In this document: positions 1-4,968 of the stretch, piece after piece | Position numbering within the stretch: position 1 is the stretch's first letter | How the letters are laid out: every line of letters begins with the position of its first letter | Source: Anaerolineales bacterium | Lineage (GTDB): Bacteria > Chloroflexota > Anaerolineae > Anaerolineales > UBA11657 | Direction of reading: 5' to 3' | Assembly (NCBI GenBank): GCA_947503585.1 | Contig: CANNEJ010000126.1 | Location: 1-5,528, forward strand | DNA length: 5,528 nt | Made by a program: the position numbers and the translations under genes | Notes under the pieces: generated by a model | What the model was told of the DNA's origin: nothing | Database searches by the model: none | Seen by the model: only the letters and a program-made list of their open reading frames with translations

Positions 1-399
1 GGCGACGCGGTACGCGTACTCATCCACGCCGCCGCCACCGGCCAGCGGCAGGCGCATGGCCTTGGCAATATCAAGAGCGCTGCCACCGCCCAGGCCCACA
101 ATTAAATTTGCGCCGCTGGCTGCGCATTGGCGCACCACTCTGTCCACTGTGACGTTGTCCGGGTTGGGCAGCACGTCTTCGCAAACCGTGAAGGGCAGCC
201 CGCCTTCCCGCAGGCTGGCAGCCAGCGGGTCCAGCAGGCCGGCGCGCACAACTCCCGGATCCGCAAGCACAAAAACGTGGCGCGCGCCCAGGCGTTGTGA
301 CTCCGGCAGCAGTTTTGTGGCTGCGCCCGCGCCGACGAACAGCTGCCCGGGCAGGGCGTAATGGTTGACTGTCAATTCACACCCGGCCGCAAATGTCAT
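1..399 (-). CDS. Iron-containing alcohol dehydrogenase family protein, N-terminal part (cut by window edge)
   Basis: Probable NAD(P)-dependent, metal-dependent alcohol dehydrogenase of the iron-containing (type III) family, which interconverts alcohols and aldehydes or ketones in the cytosol. The 133 visible residues form the nucleotide-binding N-terminal domain. They include a GQLFVGAGA segment at about 18-26 (the family's G-x-G-A opening), an LGARHVFVLADPGV strand at 37-50, a VLPNPDNVTVD segment at 76-86, and the diagnostic GLGGGSALDIAK dinucleotide-binding motif at 102-113. The family is usually 380-400 aa. The C-terminal metal-binding domain with its Asp and His ligands lies outside the window, so substrate and metal cannot be judged. 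The ATG at 399 is chosen because the protein begins like the family there. No good Shine-Dalgarno precedes it, so the start is less certain than the family. The gene lies about 100 bp downstream of the S9 peptidase on the same strand and could be the last visible gene of that operon. Confidence 0.9.
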   Translation of the reverse strand, partial: MTFAAGCELTVNHYALPGQLFVGAGAATKLLPESQRLGARHVFVLADPGVVRAGLLDPLAASLREGGLPFTVCEDVLPNPDNVTVDRVVRQCAASGANLIVGLGGGSALDIAKAMRLPLAGGGGVDEYAYRVA

Positions 400-427
400 C
401 TGGGGAAGCGGGATTGTCGCACAAGTA

Positions 428-451
428 CAAGCTGGGCAGCGCCGCAGCTTG
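428..451. repeat. Intergenic hairpin between the S9 peptidase and dehydrogenase genes
   Basis: Perfect 7-bp inverted repeat CAAGCTG / CAGCTTG. The stem can be lengthened by GGC/GCC with one bulged G, leaving a 3-nt AGC loop. It lies in the 102-bp gap (400-501) between the S9 peptidase stop and the dehydrogenase start. No run of T follows on the minus strand, so it is not a canonical intrinsic terminator. It could be an RNA-processing or stability element, or part of a weak attenuator. The rest of the gap is GC-rich, including a smaller GCCGGC repeat at 479-497, and shows no clear promoter. Confidence 0.4.
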
Positions 452-501
452 CACAGCAGTGCGGCCGCCACGCGAGCAGCCGGCGGGCTTGGCCGGCCGC
501 A

Positions 502-2352
502 TCACGGAACCAGGTACCAGTCGAAGAAGCGCTCCATGCGCGCGAGTGCGTCCATTTGAGTTTCGCGCTTGAGAAAACCGTGCGGCTCGCCGGCGTATGT
601 TTTGTACTCAAAGGTTTTTCCGGCGCGGCGCAGCGCGTCCACCCATTCTTCGGAGCTTTCGGGTGGCACCACCGTATCGTCCAAGCCGTGCAGCACCAGC
701 ACGGGCTTGCGCACCTGGTCCACTTCTTTGATGGGCGAGGCGGTGGCATACACGGCGCGGCTGCGCGCTGGATGGCCAACCATCATCTCGGTGTACAGGC
801 GCACATCGCGGTTGCATTGCGCCCATGAGCTGTACAAGTTGGCGTCGCCGTAGCGGCTGACGCCGCACGCCAGCAGGTAGTCCGGGTCACGCGAGAGGCA
901 GCAGGCCGTCATGTAGCCGCCATAGCTGCCGCCGCTAATGCCAATGCGCTGCGCATCAACCGCGGGCAGCGCACCCAGCAGGCGCACGCCGGCCAGGCAG
1001 TCCTGCATGTCCCCGTTGCCCCAGTCATTGTAGTTGGCATGCTCAAACTGCGCGCCGTAACCACTGCTGCCGCGGAAGTTCGGCGCAAGCCACGCGTAGC
1101 CCTTGGCCACAAAGTACTGCGCAATGATGTCCCAGTCGCAGATATATTGGGCGTTGGGGCCGCCATGCGGGTACAGGATCGCCGCGCCATTGGGCTGCGC
1201 GGGGCGGAAGAGCAGCGCCGGAATTTCAAGCCCGTCGCGGCTGCGGTACGAGAGCTGCTCGGGTTCGCGCAGCTGCAGCGCATCCAATGCCGCCGGGTTG
1301 GAGAACGTGAGCTGCTGCGCTGCGCCGCTTTGGGCGTCAATGCGGTACAAGTCGGGCGGCAGCCGGTGCGTCTCATGTTCCACTGTAATGAAGCCGCCGG
1401 CAGTTGCCCAAGCCGGCCGCCAGTGCACACCGCGCCCGGCGCGCAAATCTTTCACGGCTCCGCTGCTGCTGTCTACCAGCACCAGATCCAGCGCGCCATT
1501 GCGGTTCAGTGTGGCTGCAAGTTGGCGGCCGTCCGGGCTCCAGGCAAATTCCGCAAAGTCTGCGCCGGCGTGCGTCAGCTGCCGCAGCCCGCCGCCATCG
1601 GCTGCAATGCTCCAAATTTCCGTGTAGCCGCCGCGCTGCGAGAGGAATGCAATGCGCTGTCCGTCCGGTGCCCAGCGCGGCTGGAAGTCCTTCTGGTGCG
1701 GTGCATTGGTGATCAAGTGGGCGGCGCCGCTTTGCAGGTCAATCAGCTCCAATGCCAAACAGTTCAAGTCTGCGCGCGGCGCGTACACACATACAATCTG
1801 GCGCCCGTCTGGTGAAACCTGTGGACTGGTGTGGTCGCCGGCCGCCTGCGTCAGGCTGCGCGGCAGTGCGCCCAGCCGGTCTGTGAGCACCAGCTGCGTT
1901 GAGTCGTTCTGTTCCACGGCCAGCACCAGGCGGCGGGAGTCCGGCAGCCACGCCGCTTCTGATGCGCCGTTGCAAGCTTGTGAGGCATTGTGTGGCAATC
2001 CGCCCGCAGCGCGCACCACCTGCACATGCCCGTGCAGTGTCACGGCCAGCCATTGCCCGTCCGGCGACCAGCGCGGCTGCTCATCCGCCCAATATACGGA
2101 CGCGGCGCGTTCCACTGTGAGGCGCTGCGGCCAGCCGCCAGCCGCCGGCATCACAAACAAATCCGAACGCGCGTCGCGATCCCAGATGAAGGCAATGCGG
2201 TCGCCATTTGGCGACAGTGCATGGTGGCGCACGCGGTTCACCGCGGTCACCAGGGCGTGACTCCACCCGGCAGGCGGATGCAGATCAGGGCGCGCCAGCG
2301 CCGGCCAGCCTTGATGCTCGTACTTCTCCACCAGTTTTATGGCTTCGTGCAT
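502..2352 (-). CDS. S9 family serine peptidase (prolyl oligopeptidase / acylaminoacyl-peptidase type)
   Basis: Cytosolic serine peptidase of 616 aa, a usual length for S9 enzymes with a TolB-like propeller. It would remove residues or dipeptides from short or N-acylated peptides. Residues 1 to about 350 hold PD40-type propeller repeats: SPNGDRIAF at 47, WSPDGQWLAV at 95, SPDGRQIV at 180, WAPDGQRIAF at 227 and WSPDGRQLAA at 271. The propeller restricts access to small substrates in this family. Residues from about 360 form the alpha/beta hydrolase domain: HGGPN at 396-400 (oxyanion-hole region), NFRGSSGYG at 425-433, nucleophile elbow GGSYGG with Ser476, HGLDDTVVP with Asp559, and EPHGF with His591. 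The triad is therefore complete. No signal peptide is visible. The ATG at 2352 is preferred over in-frame starts further upstream because GGAGGG sits 5 nt before it, and because the upstream in-frame extension overlaps the creatininase gene and resembles no protein. It probably shares a transcript with the creatininase gene 64 bp upstream. Confidence 0.95.
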   Translation of the reverse strand: MHEAIKLVEKYEHQGWPALARPDLHPPAGWSHALVTAVNRVRHHALSPNGDRIAFIWDRDARSDLFVMPAAGGWPQRLTVERAASVYWADEQPRWSPDGQWLAVTLHGHVQVVRAAGGLPHNASQACNGASEAAWLPDSRRLVLAVEQNDSTQLVLTDRLGALPRSLTQAAGDHTSPQVSPDGRQIVCVYAPRADLNCLALELIDLQSGAAHLITNAPHQKDFQPRWAPDGQRIAFLSQRGGYTEIWSIAADGGGLRQLTHAGADFAEFAWSPDGRQLAATLNRNGALDLVLVDSSSGAVKDLRAGRGVHWRPAWATAGGFITVEHETHRLPPDLYRIDAQSGAAQQLTFSNPAALDALQLREPEQLSYRSRDGLEIPALLFRPAQPNGAAILYPHGGPNAQYICDWDIIAQYFVAKGYAWLAPNFRGSSGYGAQFEHANYNDWGNGDMQDCLAGVRLLGALPAVDAQRIGISGGSYGGYMTACCLSRDPDYLLACGVSRYGDANLYSSWAQCNRDVRLYTEMMVGHPARSRAVYATASPIKEVDQVRKPVLVLHGLDDTVVPPESSEEWVDALRRAGKTFEYKTYAGEPHGFLKRETQMDALARMERFFDWYLVP

Positions 2353-2357
2353 TCGCG

Positions 2358-2363
2358 CCCTCC
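2358..2363 (-). promoter_or_regulatory. Ribosome binding site of the S9 peptidase
   Basis: On the minus strand GGAGGG stands 5 nt before the ATG at 2352. This strong Shine-Dalgarno match decides the start codon against longer in-frame alternatives reaching into the creatininase gene. It is the clearest RBS in the window. The two divergent genes around 3566-3603 lack an equally good one. Confidence 0.75.
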
Positions 2364-2416
2364 GCGTTGTTTTGTATTTGCTGCCGGCAAGTGCCGCGCG
2401 TATGCGCACTTGTGTT

Positions 2417-3565
2417 TCACTTGATGCCCCACAGGCCGTAGCCGGCATCACGGCGCTGCTCGCGGCGCCTTTGCTGTTCGTGGATCTCGCGCACATGTTC
2501 GGCTTTCTCCGCTGCCGCAGCTGCCAGCCAGATGTGCCCATGCGCGGCGGTGGCCACGCTGCCCGCGCCATAGCTGCCGGTCGCGGTGTCGTCGTCCCAC
2601 GGCGGGTTGGCCACCAGCGCGCCGCCTTCCGCCCAGTCCATGTAATACGAAGCGGTTGCCACAAACCCGATTTCATCCACCACGCGCTGCATGTGCGTCA
2701 GGTCCGGGCGCAGTGCCAGCACCATGGATGTCTCGAGCTCGCCGGCGTGCCCCATGCCGCCCACGGCCGACACCCGATGCGCCTTGATTGATGCTGCGCC
2801 CGCCGGCCCGGATGTGTGCAGATAGGCCGTTGCACAAAAGATGCGCCGGTGGCGCTCACCCGCATACTTCACCACGGTGGTGAGGAATGAACAATTTCCG
2901 CCGTGCCCGCTCATCAGATACATGCGGTCGAAGCCGCGCGCCACGAGCGTGTCCACAACCGCCAGCCAAAAATCTTCAAAGGCGCGCCCGCCGGTGTTGA
3001 GCGTGCCGGCAAATGAGCTGCGGTGCGTGCTGACACCGTACGGCATCAACGGCATGCTGTACGCCAGCTCTGGCACAAGGGCTGCGCTCGCGCGGCTGAT
3101 GTGATCGATGATGATGTTGTCGGTGGAGAGCGGCAGGTGATAGCCATGCTGCTCCGTGTGCCCAATGGGAAACAGGATGACGCTGCCAGTGGCAGCTGCC
3201 GGTGGCAGCTGCTGGCGGTCTGGCTGCTGCCCGCCCGCAAGCGGCTGCGCAATGCACGCGTGCGCCAGCCCCAGCTGCAAGCCTTGCGGCGCCAGCGCGC
3301 ACACGCGTGTAAATCCATCCGCGCGCAAGCTGTCCAACAAATTGTTAAGCAGTGCGCCCAGCACTGCTTCGGGCACGGCCAGCACGCTGCCGTGCCAGCC
3401 AAATGGCAGCGCGGGCAGCAAACCCGCGCGGTCGGGTGCGCCCAGCGCAGCCGAAAGCTGCTGCTGGTCGAAGCCAGTGCCCAGCGGGATCACCAGCGGT
3501 GTGTCGCGCGGCAGCCGGGCAACCTCCGGCCAGGTCAATTCATCGTAAGCAAAGAAGCTGGTCAC
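2417..3565 (-). CDS. Creatininase family amidohydrolase with a degenerate N-terminal creatininase-like half
   Basis: Metal-dependent amidohydrolase of the creatininase family, whose members open cyclic amides or cleave formamides and small peptides; the substrate here is unknown. The catalytic domain spans about residues 128-350. FPIGHTEQHGYHLPLSTD carries likely ligands Glu138, His140 and Asp149. SGHGGN carries His221, and GHAGELETS at 272-280 carries the further conserved acids Glu276/Glu278. At 382 aa it is longer than the usual 240-270. Residues 1-105 look like a second, reduced copy: TWPEVARLPRDTPLVIPLG is a typical family opening, and LPALPFGWHG and LLDSLRADGFTRV parallel MPLMPYGVST and VVDTLVARGFDRM in the second half. 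This first copy lacks the E-x-H-G and GHGGN metal motifs. A Q/P/A-rich linker at about 112-127 joins the two. The C-terminal tail is charged (EQQRRREQRR). The start is a GTG without a clear Shine-Dalgarno; it is accepted because the family-like opening follows within ten residues. Confidence 0.9.
   Translation of the reverse strand: MTSFFAYDELTWPEVARLPRDTPLVIPLGTGFDQQQLSAALGAPDRAGLLPALPFGWHGSVLAVPEAVLGALLNNLLDSLRADGFTRVCALAPQGLQLGLAHACIAQPLAGGQQPDRQQLPPAAATGSVILFPIGHTEQHGYHLPLSTDNIIIDHISRASAALVPELAYSMPLMPYGVSTHRSSFAGTLNTGGRAFEDFWLAVVDTLVARGFDRMYLMSGHGGNCSFLTTVVKYAGERHRRIFCATAYLHTSGPAGAASIKAHRVSAVGGMGHAGELETSMVLALRPDLTHMQRVVDEIGFVATASYYMDWAEGGALVANPPWDDDTATGSYGAGSVATAAHGHIWLAAAAAEKAEHVREIHEQQRRREQRRDAGYGLWGIK
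3182..3213. repeat. 13-bp tandem repeat inside the creatininase linker
   Basis: Two adjacent 13-bp units, agtggcagctgcc (3188-3200) and ggtggcagctgct (3201-3213), differ only at their end bases. A 6-bp partial copy, gctgcc, lies at 3182-3187. They encode residues 118-128 of the creatininase-family protein, exactly the low-complexity linker between the degenerate first half and the catalytic second half. The period is not a multiple of three, so gain or loss of one unit would shift the frame. Confidence 0.7.
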
Positions 3566-3603
3566 AGGCGTTGTATACTGCCGATTATAACGGTGGCAAT
3601 ATT
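3566..3603. promoter_or_regulatory. Short divergent promoter region (creatininase / DmpA-type peptidase)
   Basis: Only 38 bp separate the start codons of the two divergent genes. This is the most AT-rich patch nearby. The minus strand has a perfect TATAAT at 3589-3584, which would place the creatininase transcript start roughly 10-15 nt before its GTG. The plus strand has TATACT at 3574-3579 and TATAAC at 3586-3591, each matching 5 of 6 consensus positions. Good -35 boxes are not visible at normal spacing on either strand; GTCACA at 3561-3566 is a weak plus-strand candidate with a 19-bp spacer. Any -35 or activator site would have to lie inside the opposite gene's 5' end. A weak GGTGG at 3592-3596 is the only candidate Shine-Dalgarno for the plus-strand gene. 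Confidence 0.45.
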
Positions 3604-4680
3604 ATGAAGCGTGCACGATTGCGGGAGCTTGGAATTGAGATTGGGCATTTTCCGACCGGGCCCCATAATGCAATCACCGATGTGCCCGGCGTGCTGGTTG
3701 GCCATGCCACAATCGTGATGGACAAGCCGCGCGTGGCGCGCACCGGCGTCACCGTGATCCTGCCGCGCGCAGGCGAAATTTGGCGCGACCACGCGTTTGC
3801 TGCCATGCACTCCTTTAATGGCGATGGTGAAATGACTGGCTCCCACTATGTGGCGGAGTTTGGCTTGTTGCACACGCCGATTGCAATCACCAACACGCAT
3901 CAGGTGGGCGTAGTGCGCGACGCGCTGGTGCAGCACGGCCATGAGCTGGGCGGCGCGGATATCTTTTCGCTGCCGGTGGTGGCGGAAACTTATGACGGCT
4001 GGCTGAGCGATGCAGACGGCGCACATGTGCGCGCGCAGCACGTGCGCGCTGCAATTGCGGAGGCCGGCAGCGGGCCGGTGGCTGAAGGCAACGTGGGCGG
4101 CGGCACGGGCATGATCTGCCATGAGTTCAAGGGCGGCATTGGCACTTCATCGCGCCGGGTGAGCAGCGGCGGCAACACCTACACGCTGGGCGCACTGGTG
4201 CAGGCAAATTATGGCGCGCGCCATTTGCTGCGCGTGGATGGCGTGCCGGTTGGGCGCACGCTGGATGTGAAGCGCATACCTTCTGCATGGCACGAGGCCG
4301 CGCCGGCTGAAGGCTCCATTATTGTGGTGTTGGCCACGGATGCGCCACTGCTGGCGGTGCAGTGCAAGCGCCTTGCGCAGCGCGCCACGGTCGGGCTGGC
4401 GCGCGCGGGCGGCGTGGGCCACAACGGCAGCGGTGACATCTTCATCTGCTTTGCCACCGGCAACCATGTTCCCCCCAAGGCGCAAACTGAAATACCGCTG
4501 ACGATGCTGCCGCATGCGCAGCTGAACCCGTTCTTTGAGGCCGTCGCCGAAGTGGTGGAGGAATCAATTTTGAATGCACTGACCAGTGCGGAAACCATGA
4601 CCGGATTTCAAGGGCGCGTTGCGCACGCACTACCGCTGGATGAGCTGCAGGCGTTGATGGTGCGGCGGACTGCAGTCTGA
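3604..4680 (+). CDS. P1 (S58) family peptidase, DmpA-type L-aminopeptidase/D-esterase
   Basis: N-terminal nucleophile aminopeptidase of the DmpA/BapA family, which releases N-terminal residues from short peptides, amides or esters (some members act on beta-amino acids). Its 358 aa are close to DmpA's length, and no signal peptide is visible. Family blocks appear in order: HNAITDVPGVLVGHAT at 21-36, TYDGW with Tyr130, EGNVGGGTGM at 161-170 followed by FKGGIGTSSR at 175-184, VQANYG with Asn202, the autoprocessing site EGSIIVVLATDAPLL, and NGSGDIFI at 274-281. By analogy with DmpA (cut Gly249-Ser250), self-cleavage should occur between Gly237 and Ser238, making Ser238 the nucleophile of the beta chain; Tyr130 and Asn202 probably match its active-site Tyr and Asn. 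The ATG at 3604 is chosen because the family's usual opening (RLRELGIEIG) follows directly. An in-frame extension to 3352 would run antisense through the creatininase gene and is rejected. It is transcribed divergently from the creatininase gene. Confidence 0.95.
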   Translation: MKRARLRELGIEIGHFPTGPHNAITDVPGVLVGHATIVMDKPRVARTGVTVILPRAGEIWRDHAFAAMHSFNGDGEMTGSHYVAEFGLLHTPIAITNTHQVGVVRDALVQHGHELGGADIFSLPVVAETYDGWLSDADGAHVRAQHVRAAIAEAGSGPVAEGNVGGGTGMICHEFKGGIGTSSRRVSSGGNTYTLGALVQANYGARHLLRVDGVPVGRTLDVKRIPSAWHEAAPAEGSIIVVLATDAPLLAVQCKRLAQRATVGLARAGGVGHNGSGDIFICFATGNHVPPKAQTEIPLTMLPHAQLNPFFEAVAEVVEESILNALTSAETMTGFQGRVAHALPLDELQALMVRRTAV

Positions 4681-4693
4681 GGTGCGGGTGTCG

Positions 4694-4710
4694 GAGAATT
4701 CTAAATTCTC
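4694..4710. repeat. 17-bp perfect dyad just after the DmpA-type gene
   Basis: GAGAATT-CTA-AATTCTC is a perfect inverted repeat with 7-bp arms and a 3-bp centre, starting 14 bp after the peptidase stop. As RNA it would form a short AT-rich hairpin with only two T after it, so it is a poor terminator. As DNA it has the form of a binding site for a dimeric protein. The choice between the two cannot be made from sequence alone. Confidence 0.5.
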
Positions 4711-4732
4711 TTCCAGCGTTGGTTGTTAAGAC

Positions 4733-4749
4733 ATTCCCTCGTAGGGAAT
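4733..4749. repeat. Second 17-bp perfect dyad in the convergent gap
   Basis: ATTCCCT-CGT-AGGGAAT is a perfect inverted repeat with the same 7-3-7 geometry as the dyad at 4694-4710. The two centres are 39 bp apart. It is not followed by a T-run on either strand, so it is not a typical terminator. It could be an operator or an RNA stem in the 3' untranslated region of the DmpA-type gene. Confidence 0.5.
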
Positions 4750-4805
4750 AGAGCTTATTGGCTGCAAGGGAAATTGCGGTGAGCGCTTATGCGTTTAGAT
4801 AGGGA

Positions 4806-4901
4806 GTGCCGCACCGGGCAGCAGTGGTCGCGGGTGTGGCAATCGTGAGCGCGCTCGGATTTGCTGGTGCTGCGTTGTGGGTAGTGCCGGCCATGGCTTA
4901 G
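4806..4901 (+). CDS. Doubtful small hydrophobic ORF (31 aa)
   Basis: GTG-initiated reading frame of 31 codons, ending with TAG 29 bp before the intrinsic terminator. Its middle (AAVVAGVAIVSALGFAGAALW) is almost entirely Ala, Val, Gly, Leu and Ile, and could form one membrane helix. The best Shine-Dalgarno, AAGGGA at 4766-4771, is 7 nt before another GTG at 4779 in the same frame, but that frame closes after seven codons with a TAG at 4800-4802. The 31-codon piece itself has no well-spaced RBS. It could be a remnant of a small membrane protein gene broken by a nonsense change, or a chance open frame in GC-rich DNA. No family is recognised. Confidence 0.2.
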   Translation: MPHRAAVVAGVAIVSALGFAGAALWVVPAMA

Positions 4902-4930
4902 CTGCGCCACAGCCCAGGCTGCAAGCTTGC

Positions 4931-4968
4931 GCCCTGCGCTGCATTACTGCGCAGGGCTTTTTATTTTT
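4931..4968 (+). terminator. Intrinsic (rho-independent) terminator
   Basis: A perfect 9-bp GC-rich stem, GCCCTGCGC (4931-4939) and GCGCAGGGC (4949-4957), with a 9-nt loop is followed directly by TTTTTATTTTT (4958-4968). The T-run is only on the plus-strand side, so it stops rightward transcription coming from the DmpA-type gene or the small ORF. This prevents that transcript from reading antisense into the transporter gene. The T-run overlaps the TAA stop codon and last residues of the convergent ABC ATPase gene. For leftward transcripts the hairpin can form but no U-tract follows. Confidence 0.9.

Noticed and set aside
361..828. Plus-strand open frames opposite the S9 C terminus and the intergenic gap
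   Set aside because: They cover the catalytic Asp/His region of the S9 gene on the other strand and have no protein-like features.
1039..1815. Long plus-strand open frame (258 codons) inside the S9 peptidase
   Set aside because: It is antisense to a gene with full S9 motifs, has a composition typical of a GC-rich mirror frame, and has no recognisable domain.
2353..2676. In-frame 108-codon N-terminal extension of the S9 peptidase
   Set aside because: It runs through the creatininase gene in another frame, looks like GC-rich shadow translation, and a strong GGAGGG site marks the ATG at 2352.
2870..2930. Missing Glu in the creatininase NGHxEN motif (here SGHGGN) as a sign of inactivity
   Set aside because: GHGGN is common in the wider family, and conserved acids are present in the HAGELETS motif, so the domain is probably active.
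3352..3603. In-frame 84-codon N-terminal extension of the DmpA-type peptidase
   Set aside because: It lies antisense to the start of the creatininase gene, is Arg/Ala/Pro-rich shadow sequence, and the family's normal N terminus begins at 3604.
3562..4122. Minus-strand open frame (186 codons) opposite the DmpA-type gene
   Set aside because: It mirrors well-supported coding sequence of the peptidase and shows no family motif or ribosome site.
4723..4752. TTGTTA as a -35 box of a promoter within the convergent gap
   Set aside because: At 16-18 bp spacing the would-be -10 sequences (around GAATAG/AATAGA) match the consensus poorly.
4847..4930. Short 10-bp palindromes GAGCGCGCTC (4847-4856) and GCAAGCTTGC (4921-4930)
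   Set aside because: Ten-bp palindromes without a spacer are expected by chance in sequence this rich in GCGC and GC steps; nothing nearby supports a function.
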